Source of the DNA: Sporobolomyces roseus | Lineage: Eukaryota; Basidiomycota; Microbotryomycetes; Sporidiobolales; Sporidiobolaceae | Direction: 5' to 3' | Assembly: GCA_016617785.1 (NCBI GenBank) | Contig: JADILM010000001.1 | Coordinates: forward strand, 1,302,001-1,366,000 | DNA: 64,000 nt | In this document: piece after piece, positions 1 through 12,788 of the stretch | How the letters are laid out: the number at the start of each line of letters is the position of its first letter | Position numbering within the stretch: position 1 is the stretch's first letter | The notes under the pieces: model-generated | What the model was told of the DNA's origin: nothing | Databases searched by the model: none | The model's input: only the letters and a program-made list of their open reading frames with translations | Position numbers and translations under genes: made by a program

Positions 1-3000
1 AGGTTCAACCGCAACCGCTATGGACATCAGAGATCGCCTCATCGAAACTCAAAGCGTCTCTTCCGATTCTTCTTCGACTCCTCCCGGCAGACAACCTTCA
101 CCACAACCGAGACCGGCTCCAGAATGGACCTGGCCTTTCGAAGAAGCCTGTTTGAAACGACAATCGGTTCTCGTCGAAGATCTAGGAGGTTTTGGAGAAA
201 CCCTCGAGAAAAGAGGATGGGACTCACGAGCGAGATCAGCAGTCGTCATACCGATCAGAATCGACACCGACGCCAGCTCACCGAGTGCAGTCATCGTCCT
301 TGGAGTCAACCCAATGTCGAAGACTTTGGAGGAAAACCCTTTGATGAAGACTTTCTTCGACCTCATCTCTCGTCACGTTGCGATTGGTCTATACTCGGTC
401 CTCGTAAGCACTACAGCTCTTTATCATTGTAGCAGCTTGTTGACTATTCAAGATCGTTGACAGGCGGCGGAACAAGATCGACATCGTGCTGAAGAACTTC
501 TCTCTCTCGACAAAGCCAAATCCGACTTCTTCTCTTCAGTATCGCACGAGCTACGATCGCCTTGTCAGCTCATCATAGGACCTTTGGAGGACGTCTTAGC
601 CCCGTCGCAAAAGAAGTTCTTGAAACCGGAACACGCCGATTCGCTGGAACTCGTCAGGAAACACAGTACGAGATTGCTCAACATGGTCAACAAGGTAAGT
701 TTTGACATGACCCTTTCGCCGACAAGCACTTGACTGACTCTAGCTGTTATGTAGCTTCTCGATTTCTCATCAGTTGAAGCAGGTAGAATGATCTTCAGGT
801 TCAGACCGGTACAAATCGTAAGCAGAGGTTCTCTTTCTACGTTCCTCACGTGTGCGACTGACCGAGCTTCTTTCCTCCGCTTAGGGTCAACTTACTCGTG
901 ATCTCGCCATCCTCTTCAAAGACGCTATCGAGCGAGCCAAGATCGAATACGTCGTCGAGTGCGAAGACGACCCTCCAGATGCTTGGCCAATCTATCTGTC
1001 TCCCGACCTCTGGGAACGTGTCATTCTCAACATCGTCGGCAATGCTCTCAAGTACACCGAGAAGGGAAGAATCACCGTCAATCTCAAGTCGACACGAGGT
1101 GAATGCGTACTCTCAATTTCGGACACCGGAGTCGGCATTCCTCAAAGTGAACTCGGGAGAATCTTCGAGCGTTTCCATCGCGTTCAGTCTTCGTCACAAA
1201 TGACAACCGGAACTGGGATCGGTCTCGCTCTCACTCTCGAGCTCGTCAAACTCATCGGAGGTCAGCTTGAAGTTGACAGTGATTTCGGAAGAGGCAGTAC
1301 CTTCACGTGCGATCGCTTTCTCTCTCTGGACACTCTAATTCTCGCTAATTGTGATTGCCTTCACAGTGTGCGACTACCTCGAGGTTACTCTCATCTACCG
1401 ATCGAACAGGTCGAGCACACCGCCGAAGAAAACGCTCCTCTTGTTCATTCAGGTCGGATGTCTGTTGTCGAAGAGGCAGCTGCATGGCGTTTGGATGCGC
1501 TGGACAAACCCTCATTATCGATCTCGACACCTTCTTCACGGCCACACCAGTCCGTCTCCGACCACAGCACTTCGTCTCAACATAGCGGAAGCGGTTCTGG
1601 AGAAGATTACCTCGGTACTGAAGATGTTCTCAGTTTGAAGAACCGAACGATCGTTCTCGTCGACGATTCCAGAGACCTCCGAACTTACATGTCAAGCTTA
1701 CTCTCGACTCAGTTCACCGTCGTCCCCTTCGCCGATCCTTTCCAAGCACTCGAATTCATCAAAATGAACACTCCGAGTCTGGTCGTCACCGATTCAATGA
1801 TGCCAGGACTGACCGGTATGGAGCTCACTCAACGAATCCGTCAAGATCCGAAGACCTCGTTACTCCCCGTCATCATGGTTTCCGCTCAAGCTGGTTCCGA
1901 AGCTCGAGCCGATGCTCTCGAAGGAGGAGTTGACGATTACCTCGTCAAGCCTTTCCAACCTCGTGAACTCGTTGCGAGGGTTCGTGTCCATCTACAACTC
2001 GGTCTGATGCGAGTCGAGCTGGAGAAGCGAGTAGAGGAACGAACGAGAGCGCTCATCGATTCCGAGTCGCGCAATCGAGCTCTCGCCGAACGATACAGTA
2101 CGTTGTCAACAGTCAGTCCAGTCGGTATCGTTCAAATCGACCAAGAAGGTTCGTCTCTTTTTAGCTCTTTTCCTCAAATCTTTCCGACTGCTCACGCTCA
2201 AAACTTCGTTGTCTCCTTTCCCTCCCATTTCTTCCCTTTGCTATCTACAGGCAATATGGTCTACGCAAATCCAGCATGGTATACGATCAGTGGTCACCCT
2301 CCCGAGAAGCCTCTCAGTCATTGGAAGGAGGATTTCATCGATGAAGACGTCGAACGAATGAATCGACTTTGGCAACTCGTAGTCGTCGAAGGTCAACATG
2401 TCGATGTTCCTGATCGACAGTTCCGATTCAAGTGCGGAAATTGGGTACAGCTAGAGGTTAGTAAACCGCTGGTTTTTCCCACCTTTTCTTTTTCCTGACG
2501 TATCTCCGATTCACAGCTTCGTGCTTCCACCGAAGTTGGCCTACCAGCGGGATGGGTAGGAGCCTTGACAGATAGTGATTTCAAATCTTGCACCTACCAT
2601 CTACGAAACGAAGCTGATTCCTCTCTCGAATTTCACAGTTACTCGGCAGAAGATGGCGGAAGAAAGTCACATTCGAATCGTCGAGCAACGAGCGGCCGAC
2701 GCAGAAGAGAATAGGATTCAGACTGAACGATTCCTCGATATGGTGAGTGTTTCTCTCGAGATTCAATGCTGCCTGCGAAGACGACTAACGATCTTTTCCT
2801 TGATGATCTTCCCTCCTTCTAGAGCAGTCACGGTACGTCTCAGTCAGTTCTTATCCGAGACAAGTATCACCTGACTGACACTTGCGTTGCTTCCTCCAAC
2901 AGAGCTCCGAAATCCATTATCCGGAGTCGTCAGTCTGACTTTCGCTCTCCAGTTCCGACATTGACTGACATCATCTTCCCTTCTCAGTGGCAAAATGCTG

Positions 3001-4718
3001 AGGTCGTCAGCGCTTCTCTTGACAAGTACGTCGAACTACTGGAGGATCTACGAGATGGCGAGCTTCCCTCTGCCGAAGAGATTCAAGCGCTTCACGACGA
3101 GATGGTCGAGAACACCGAAGCTATGGAGTCTATTCTTCTCTGCACATCTCACCAAGTACGCTTCTTCCCTTGTCTGCCTATTGAGTCGCACGTACTGATT
3201 CCTCGTCACTTTCAGGGTCGAATCGCAGACGACATTCTCAACGTCAGCAAGCTCAATATGGGTCTCCTCACGATTAACCTGACAGCTTTCGAGCTCATTC
3301 CTCGTATCGTTGAAGTCAAGCGGATCTTCGAAGCCGAATGCTCGCAAAAGCAGATCGATTTGCGATTGATTGCGGGAAGAAGTGTCATCGAACTCAACGC
3401 AAACTGGATCATGGGAGATCCGGCTCGTCTACATCAGATTCTCCTCAACTTCCTTTCGAACTCGATCAGTGCGTTGAAGTCCTTTCCCGTTCGTTTCGCT
3501 CTCCAAAAAAACTGAACTCTCTTGTTTCCATCAGAATATACGACCGACATTCCCAATCGCAAGATCACCATCAGAATTGAAGCATACTCGTCAAAACCTC
3601 CAGAACGTCCCAACGCGATGCGAGTCGCTCAATCGCCAAATCCTAATGTTCAAGACGGAGTTTACATAGTGGTCGGAGTTGAAGACAACGGGAAGGGTTT
3701 GACGGAGGAGGACCTACAGAAGCTATTCGCTAGATTCAGTCAAGCCAACCCTCGAAGCGACCAAGTTCGATATCCTTCCTCGAGTGGATTAGGTCTCTAC
3801 ATTTCGAAGAAACTCGTCGAACTACATTCTGGTACGTTCTCACTCCTCGCTCAATGTCGATTTGTAAATAGCTGGCTGACCCAATCTCTTGTACTCAGGT
3901 TTCATCGAAGTCGAGTCGAAAGTCGGAGTCGGTTCGATCTTCTCTTTCGCAATTCCCGTCCAACGAGCCGCACCAGAAGGTTCCATGGCTATGGATGTCG
4001 CGCCTATCTCCTCAGTCCCGATGGGCTCAGGTGCTAGGATGGCGAAACGACCTCTCACTTCTCCCGTACCTTCGGAGATTTCTCGTTCGAGCAAGACTTC
4101 GAAAACTGGTCCTGGGCCCTCGAGTCCTGCTGAAGGTGGTCCTCGTCCTGTCAAGGTACTCGTCGTTGAAGTGAGTCTTGATTCTCACTTGTCACGCCGG
4201 ACAGCTCACTCACCTTCTCTCGCGATCTAGGACAATCTCGTGAATCAAAAGATCCTGTGTCGTCAACTCAAGAATGCTGGATACGAAACTCAAGTCGCCA
4301 ATAACGGTCTCGAAGCTCTCGAAGCGTTTGAGTCGGATTCTCGAGGCGAACGATCGATCAATGTCTGTCTCTGCGATATTCAAATGCCTGTCATGACTGG
4401 TCTCGAGATGATTGTCGAACTTCGTCGTCGAGAGCAGAATGGCGAACTACCAAGACAATACGTACGTCTACCCTTATACGGACACTGTGAGCTTTGATGC
4501 TGACTCTTCATCGCTCTACAGCCCTGTATCGCCGTCACCGGAAACGCGCGTCCAGCACAGCAAGAGGAAATGCTACAAGTACGTTTGATCGCTTTCGTTT
4601 CTTTTTCGTATTTTGCTGATCGCGGACGTGACCACAGCTCGGATTCAATCATGTACTCTCGAAACCTTACACTTTTACGAACGTCGTCGAACGAGTCGAA
4701 GCTCTCAAAATCGTTTAA
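1..4718 (+). CDS. Hybrid histidine kinase with two kinase modules and two receivers (5' end missing)
   Basis: A signalling sensor kinase of the fungal hybrid type. The frame is open to the left edge, so the N-terminal sensor is cut off. Domains in order: first HisKA with H-box SVSHELRSP (about 540-565); HATPase_c with NIVGNALKYT, DTGVGIP and GTGIGLAL (about 1030-1300); receiver 1 with VLVDDS, phospho-acceptor Asp in VTDSMMPG (about 1784-1807) and the conserved Lys in VKPF; a PAS-like region (about 2070-2460); second HisKA with SSHELRNP; second HATPase_c with NFLSNSIKYT, EDNGKG and SGLGLYI; receiver 2 with VVEDN, CDIQMPV and LSKPY (about 4155-4715). All catalytic residues of both modules appear intact. 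Around a dozen short introns; the first is 404-463. The second H-box is carried on a 10-nt exon (2823-2832) and a 26-nt exon (2903-2928). The stop is at 4716-4718, and BRR2 converges 235 bp away. The fungal kinase subgroup was not determined. Confidence 0.9.
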
Positions 4719-4953
4719 TTAGATATCCATAGATTCTTTGCCTTACTTCTGTTCTACTTGGGTTGTTCCATTGGGGTTGTTGTCGCATGTATACTCTATC
4801 TGCAATTCTCATAGCATCGTCTCTCACATCTTCCTCGAAGGTCTCGACGATAGAGAGATACGAACAAATCGGACTATAGAAATGACATTGTAGGTACAGC
4901 TTTTAGTTGAAGAATGCGCGAGAAGTACTACCGAAACCAATCCTCGAGAAAAT

Positions 4954-7900
4954 CTACTCCTCCATTGCTTCGTCAGAATCATCATCATCCTCGTCTGAAT
5001 CGGCAGCTTCTTTGACATCGATCGAAGGCAAAGCGTGCTCTTGGTCGGCAGCCATGTACGAGTCGCACAGCATGGAGAGAGTGAGATCGTGTTTGCCGGC
5101 ACGCGGTAGCGAAAACTCCAGTTTGACGGCGAGCTTTCTTGTTACCACGATCTTTTTCACAGCTAAGAGCCTAACCAACGATTCGAAAGGTCATCAGTCT
5201 CGGTTGAGTCTATCAGCAAGGGAGACTGCAACGTACTGCTTCGATTTTGTCTCACTGACGACTAGCCACCAGGACTCAGTCTTGACCACCGGGAAGAATG
5301 GCGCGGGTACCGTAGTATCGATTTCCTCGTCCTCATCGACCTCCCGTTCGAGTTGAATGCTGAGAGTGATTGGGTCTCCAGCAGCGACGTCTTCGACATC
5401 CTCGATCTCGTAGGCGAGTTCGATCGAAGGGTACGAGTTGCAGAATTGAGCTACAGATCGCATCTGCTTCCCGTCCATCTGCAAGATCTTGTCTCGGTCT
5501 TCGTCTTCGAGTTCCATGATGTCGTAAACCGACTTGACGTTGTTCGATTCGCAACGCTTGATGACCTCCGAGGTGAATCCAGGGATTTGCTTGAGCGGTG
5601 AATCTGAATCCCAGACAGCTTGAACACACATTTGCGACATCTCCATCGCTCCGATAGCGTTCAAGTAGGCGTTCGACGACATGACATCGACACAGGCCGA
5701 GAGTAGACTGGGAGGAGAGGTAAGGGATCAGCACCATCTACAGATAGATTGCAGAGAACGTGAGCTTACTTGAGAACCTTAGAGAGGATGACTGCTTGAT
5801 CGGCAGCGAGATCGGCGGGGAGGTGAAGACGCGCGAAATGGGCTTGTAAGAGGACGTTCGTCTTGAACGAAGGCGATTCGTAGTCGACGTTGGCAAGTTT
5901 GACTGGCGCTCGGTCGTAAACTTTGCGGAGAAGGACGTCTTCGTGGTGTCGGATAGGGATGTTTTCGAATTCAGCGGCGGAAGAAACGATTTCGAGGAGA
6001 CCCTTGAGTTTCGTTCGTTCGTTGAGTGACATGCTGAAGATATCGATCGTAACGTAGGAAACGTTGTAGTAAGCGGCGATCATTCCCAAGTTCAGTGCTG
6101 ACACGTCCACTGTGAATGAGAGGAAAGAATCAGTCAAAAGACGCTCTCGAAACAAAGTGGAAATGGTCAAACGTACTCTCATCCTCGACAGTGATAGCCT
6201 TCGAGTTGGTCAAGTCGGTGAGAGTAGATTCGACGAGTTCGGAAAGGTGATCGCTGAGGTGTCGGTGAGTGTTTCCTTGCATGTTGTAGTAATTCGGGTT
6301 CGCGACCAATCGACGGTACATCCATGTCCATGTTAGCCAATCGACAGCATCTCTGGAGAGCCGCAAGGATACAGTCAGTGAGGCGGAACTCGCGAAATCG
6401 AACGACAAGAGACGTACTGCTTGTTTTCGATCGTTTTCGTGACAATCTCAGCGTTGAAGTGGTCGTGAAGGGAGAGATGGAGATGAGATTCGATAGGGAG
6501 TCCTTCGTTCAAGAACTTCTTGAAGAATTCTTTTCGCACCTGAGATGAAGGACAGAAACATAGATTAGTATCGAAAACATAACGAAAGAAAAGAAGAGTG
6601 AACTCACTTGTTGACACATGAGAACACATCGACTCGAAGTATCGTGAGACGGTCGGCAGGCTCGACCCATCATTTGAAGAACGTCCGTGAAGGGGTAATC
6701 GACGTATCGATGCTCCTTTCCTTCGAAAGTTTGAACTCCCATAATGATGACCATGTAGGCAGTCAAAGGCATGCTCCAAGCGGTGTCTTTACTGGCGACG
6801 ACGACTTGAATAGCTCCTGACTCGTAAAGGTGTTCGACGATTCGCTTGTCTTGCTTCGAAAGGGCTTCGTGGTAGAATCCGACTCCGTGTTCGAGGGTAT
6901 CTCGGAGTCCAGGATCGTGAACGTGTTCGAGATGGGGGGCTAGTTCGGAAGCTTCGATGTTGAGGAAACGACTCTCCTCCTGATCGGCGAGACAGTAAGT
7001 GAGGATGTCGTCCGCCGTCGCTCGACATTGTTTGCGAGAGGGAACGAAGCAGATGACTGGTCGATCTTGAGCGTATTCGGCGATGGCAAGGTAAGCGGGT
7101 TTCGCCATTTGGATCATGAGGGAAGGGAAGTGGGGAACGTTGAATGATTGAAGGTGAACTTCCATAGGTAAAGGTCGAGCACCGGGACCAAAGTTGAAAA
7201 TCGTCTGCGAACTTGCGCCCATCCATTCTCCGAGATCTCGAGCGTTGGCGAGCGAGACACCGAAAGCGACGATTCGAGTAGGGTTCTCCGTTTGAGCGGC
7301 GACGTAACGAGTTCGAGAGATGACGACTTCGTAAGTTGGTCCGAGTTCTCCTCCGATGAGTTGAAGTTCGTCGGCGATGAGGAGTCCGATGTTCTGTACG
7401 TTCTTTCGTTGCTTCCATCGTCGCGAGAGGAGATCCCATTGACCGGGAGTGCAAACGATAAGGTCACCCTTCTCGAGTAATCGAATGTCGTTACTCGTCT
7501 CGCCCGTCAAAGCGACAATCTCCTTTCCACCTTGTACCCCACCAAACTTGGCCTTCCACTCGGCGACTCGAGCATCGACAACCTCTTGGAAAGGTTCGAT
7601 GCAAACAGCACGAGCAGGTTCCCGTTGCGACCAGAGACGTAGGAGAGCGAACTCGGCGCAGATCGTCTTCCCTGATCCAGTTGGTGCTCCGACGTAGACA
7701 TTGTCATTCGTAGCGTAGAGAGCTTGGAAGACTTGAGTCTGAATCTTGTTGAACGAAGGAATCGAATCCGAGTAGATGGATTCGAATTCTCGGTTGTGAA
7801 GAGCGGAGACGGGAAGAGGTTGGAGATCGAGGAGAGTCGTTGGAGGAGGGAACTTTTCGGGAAGGATGAGATGCTTGAAAGAGAGGGGAAGACGAGTTTC

Positions 7901-10900
7901 GGCGTGCAGCCAGCGATCCGAGACGATTGAGATGAAGTAATTGGGAGGGAGAGGATCCATCATGGGGACAGTGAAGGAGACGTAGTGATCTTGCTCGGCG
8001 TATCGTTGTCGTAGGATGAATTGATCGTGGAAGAGAATGATCTCGCCATCGACGTCTTCGACAAGGATCCAGAAAGTTTCGGCGCCTCCATGGACTTTCT
8101 CTTCCCATTGGAAGTCGGGAGTGATGGTGAGTTCAACGCGGAGAAGTGATCGAGTGATGGGTTGAACGTGTGCTGAGAGTTCGACTGTGGAAAGAGCGAA
8201 AGATCAGGACATGCAGTTAATACAGAAATTGGGAAACGTACGTTTAGGGAATTGATGGACAAGACGATGCACGAGACGACCAGCTTTCGGTTCGCCGATA
8301 AGCTCACCGAGTTCTACGAGCAGCGGGTACGATTAGCGACAAGAAAGATGAGATGATTGAGGAAAGATCAAGGGATTCACCTGCAGGCTCGAGATCAAAG
8401 TATCGGTACCAAGGGAATTCCTTCCTTTCCGCTCGTCGAACAACATCGAGAGGGACACCCTTGAATTGCCTGAGAGGAGTCATCGTACTCCACATCCTCT
8501 TCTCCACCATTTGACACAGCGCGAGCGCTTTGTGAGTCAATCCAGCCCATCCTCGCTTCAAACAGATCTCAAACATCGCTCGAAGGATACGACCAGCAGA
8601 TTGGGTGACGTAGACCATGTCGGAGACGAGAGCGAAACCGTCGAGCTTGAGTTGGGAAATGTAGGCTTGGAGAAGAACGTTGATCTTCGCAGAGGGATCG
8701 TCGACTGACTCCTTGATGGGAATTGGTACTCTTTCGAGAAGTTTGGCGAGTTCGAGTCTACGGAATACGAGACAAATCAACTGAAGTTCAGGGCAGTGAG
8801 CCGTGAAGAAGAACTCACTTCTCTTCGGCACGAACGGGAACATTCTTGAACTCTTCCGAGAGGGAGAAGATCCTGAACAATTCGATGTAACCGGTAGCAG
8901 ACTTGAGTTGCTGGTTGTAGGTTCCCATCGAAGTGTGCGAAACGTAGAAGCCACTGGCGATTCGACCGAGTTCGTTCGTTTGGAAGACTCCGGAGCGACG
9001 GTCGTATCGGATGAGACCTGACTTCTCGAGGAGGACAGCGGCGGTGTGAACGATGTCGGATCGCTTCTGAATGAGTTGGGGATCGTCGGTTTGACTGGTC
9101 AAGCGAGATATGTTTAGCTTGGTTTCGAGAGGGAACAGCGAAGAGATAGAGGGAAACTCACTAGTCGGGATCGACACTGTAGAGAGAAGGTGAACCGAGC
9201 ATTCGAACGTAAAGGTAGGTGTATCCGAGCCTAACGAGCGAGATCTCGTCAGCACCTTGTCAATTGCTCGAATTCGAAAAGAACGAAGCACTCACCATTG
9301 AACAGCTTCGTCACGGTTCCTGATGGTACCGAGTACGATTTCGGCGTTGAGGTTATCGGCAAGTTTCGCGACGTACTGCGACTCGATCGGAAGTTGTTGA
9401 TTCATCATCGAGAGGTAGTATTGAAGTTCTGAATGATTCGTGATGATGATACCTTCTCCGAACGTATCGTACTGAGGACGACCTGCACGACCGAGCATCT
9501 GAAGGACATCTTGGGAAGAGAGTTCGACCCATCGACCTTTTTCAGGGTTGTAAATTTGAGTTCCTTTGATGATGACTACGTGAGCGGGCAAGTTGACTCC
9601 CCAGGCGAGAGTAGCGGTCGAGACGAGGACTTGAATACGACCATCTCCGAAGAGATCTTCGACGAGGGTACGATCGACTCGGTTCATACCAGCGTGGTGA
9701 CAGGCGAATCCGAAGGGGAGGAGATCTTTGAGGTTGGCATCGGTGACGGATTCGGCTTCTTCCGTGAGGATTTCTCGAGTAGCAGGGTCAGATCGAAGGA
9801 ATTGAGTGATCGTGTCGTTCTCGACAGCGTGATCTCGGAGGAATTTGGCGGTTTTGGCGGTCTCCTTTCGGGAGTGGACGAAGATGATGATCTGATCCTT
9901 TCCAGCATGTTCGAGGACCTTCTCGTAACAGATCTCGTTCGTAATCTGCATTCGCTTGATCGCCTTCTTCTCGGTAACTCCGATGAACTCTTGCTTGAGA
10001 GGACAAGGTCGGTAGGAAGAGTCGAAGTGGAAGAGACCCTTTTCAGGGTTGACGTGAAGGAACTTGGCGACATCTTTGTAGTTGGGAAGGGTAGCTGAGA
10101 GACCGACGAGTCGAACGTAGTTGTGAGTTTGCTCCATTCGTCGAATCGTCCTCGCGACAATCGATTCGAGAACGGGACCTCGCTCGTCGTGAAGGAGATG
10201 GATCTCGTCGATGATGATGAGGGAGACGAGGTTCGTGTAGGAAGTATCGGTCGATTTGCGAGTGATGACATCCCATTTCTCCGGAGTAGTAACGATGATT
10301 TGAGTTCCAGCGATTTGCTCCTTCGTGAGTTGTCGATCTCCGGTAAGTTCGTTGACGACGACTCCGTAAGGTTCGAGTCGTTTCGTGAAGTTACCGACCA
10401 TCTCTTGGACGAGAGCCTTCATGGGAGCGACGTAAACGATCTTGAACGCGGCGAAATCGAATTCTCCAGTCTCGTTGCGGTGCTTGGCGAGCTCGTTGAG
10501 AATTGTCAACATGGCAACGTTCGTCTATACGAAGAGAAAAGAGTTAGTCGTGCACTTCTCCAAACGATGAGGAAGATGTTGACTTACCTTTCCTGCACCA
10601 GTAGGAGCACAAAGTAAGAGAGGTTCGTCGGTTCCGAAAGCGACAGGGTAAAGACGACTCTGAACCCTGTTGAGGTTTGGGTTTCCCTTGAACGCGGCTC
10701 TCGCCCATTCAGGCATTGAAGTGACGGGGACGAGTTCACCTTCTTTGAGAGGAGCGGGTTTCGGTGCTGGAACGTGGACCTCCTCGTATCCCTTCTTCGA
10801 ACGCTTGAAGGATCCTTCAGGAAGTTTACACTTCTTGTTCGACATGAGTCGACCTCCTTGCGCGAAAGCCATCGATTCGAGGTCGAGCACTTTACGAGGT

Positions 10901-12383
10901 GGAGGTGCTGAAGATCCAGGTGCGAGAGTTCCCTTGAGAGTTGATTTGTCGGGTTCCGAATCGAGTACCATGGCGTCTCCTCCTCCAGCGGTTCTCGAAG
11001 GTTTGATAACATCCCCTCTCAATTCCTTGAGGATCCAACCGACTCCCTTCTCCCTCATCGCAACTTCGACATCAACTTTCTCATCATCATCACTCCTCGC
11101 CAATTTCGTACACCACACAATCTTCTCCCGGTTGTTGACCAAAGTCGAAACCAATTCGAACTTGTCGTAATCGGTCAACTCCATCAACGAGTTCTCGACA
11201 TCTCGTTTGTTGGCATCGGAAGAGAGGAGGGTCATGGCGGATTGAGTCTTTTCGGCAGCTTCGAGGGGATCGGGGTAAGATTGGGCGACTAATCTCTGGA
11301 GCCAGAATCCATCGATTTCTCTTGCGGGGACGTTTCCGGAGGATGAAGTTGATTTCGAAGTCGTCGTGGTAGTCGATCCGTTCGCTCCAATGACGAGATT
11401 CTCATCTTGTCCATCTTCGTCCTTGAGATCTGAGCCCGTAACCATTTCATCCTCCTCCTCTTGGGCGTTTCCACCTCTCTGTTCATCCTCCTCGTCTTCA
11501 TCGTCACTCTCCTCCCTCACTTCGAATCCTTCGCCGTCCTCGTCCTCCTCATCTTCTTCCTCTTCGAAGACGACTGCAACTCCAACATCATCATCGATCT
11601 TGCCATCATCCATATCGACATCTCCACCTTTCCCCGTCTCTTCGTCATCCCCATAATCCGTGATCTTCTTTCCCAAACTGACCAGTTGAGCGAAAGTGTC
11701 GTTCGGTACGTTCGAAGAGACGAGTTGATCGATTTCACGTTTCTTGTCGAGATCTTTCAATTGGTCGTCTTTGAGGTACGAGAGGATCATGTCGGCTGCG
11801 GATCGAACCATGGCGGGTGGTGTATCACCGAGTAAAGAGTGGACGGATGCGAGCATGAGTTCGTAAACTTGACGAGTTTCTGCCGTTCTAGGTCGATAAT
11901 CCAATCCCTCGACTGCACAACCGCGCTCTCCGTTCATATCAGATTCTCTCGATCAAACTCTGAGCGAAAAGAGTGTGCGACTTACGATCCTGCGTAGCTT
12001 CCAACACATCTCCATACCTAGTAGCTTGACCGGCACCATTCCCTCTCGTCCTCTTGTTGTTCCCACCTTCGCCTTCCCTCTTCTCTCTCTTGACGCGTTC
12101 CTTCTCGGCCCGTTTCTTCTTCTCGTCCAGGTTCAGATCCTCTTTGAACGCACGACTTCCCATTTCTTTTGGATCGATTCGACCAATGATGGATTCGGCT
12201 TCTCCTGTTGGTTCATTGTCGCGACGAGTCATGAGGGATCGATCAGCTGTAGTCACCAGGGATGACTATTCATTGAGCGAAAGAGGGAGGGAGGAGGGTC
12301 AGTGGCTATTCACTCTTGAGGAAGTAGGAGAGACTGACCATAGCATGGTATTGGAACCCCGAGTAATCAGGTTTGGGAGGCAT
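4954..12383 (-). CDS. BRR2: Pre-mRNA-splicing helicase BRR2 (U5 snRNP, Ski2-like)
   Basis: The ATP-dependent RNA helicase that unwinds U4/U6 during spliceosome activation in the nucleus. The start is the ATG at 12383: [10 protein letters not shown], then an intron, then the conserved [16 protein letters not shown] segment typical of Brr2. An acidic Glu/Asp-rich stretch and a PWI-like helical region follow (about 11,100-11,700). The first helicase cassette has APTGAGK split by an intron from TNVA (about 10,510-10,620), DEIH (about 10,200), and motif [11 protein letters not shown] (about 9,480). The second cassette has APTGSGKT (about 7,670) and the non-canonical DELQ (about 7,370), as expected for the pseudo-active C-terminal cassette. 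Sec63-type domains follow each cassette; the last exons (intron 5171-5236) give SKQLLAVKK, and the protein ends in an acidic tail. It is interrupted by several introns. The full-length two-cassette layout makes this call secure; exact internal splice sites were not all verified. Confidence 0.95.
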
Positions 12384-12788
12384 GATGGGATGTCTACTCT
12401 ATTGAGTTGAGTGTACCAGTTGCTGTAGAGAGAGAGACGGGAGAGACGAGGGAGGAGGAGAAGGAGTGAAAGAAAGTGGACGATCGAAAACGGCGAGTAC
12501 AACCGAGAGACTACTGGATGAATGTAGGAGTAGCTCTTGTTAATCAGTGGTGCCCTATTCGGATGGGCGGAGAGTAGTGAGAGAGAGAAGAGAGAGAGAG
12601 AGAGAAGAGTTTGAGGTTGCACTCTCACAATTTACAACTCATTCAAATAACAACGACAAGGGACTGCAAGGAGTTACTACAAGGAAGAGTGTCAACTGTG
12701 AGTACTATCTAGACTACAATTTCACCTCAAGGTGCTGATTGAGTGTTATTTGTTTGTTTAGCTCTCCCTCTCCTCTCTCCTCTCTCCG
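12384..12788. other. Divergent intergenic region between BRR2 and the PHD/SET gene
   Basis: 405 bp between two divergent start codons, so presumably a shared promoter. It holds an AG-rich run of GAGA repeats at about 12,575-12,610. No gene is visible. Confidence 0.6.

Noticed and set aside
9433..10617. Long plus-strand frames opposite BRR2
   Set aside because: Acid- and Ser-rich shadows of the helicase coding strand; the BRR2 frame is conserved motif by motif.
11366..11835. Ser-rich plus-strand frames opposite the acidic region of BRR2
   Set aside because: Direct complement of GAA/GAC-rich acidic codons; no independent signal.
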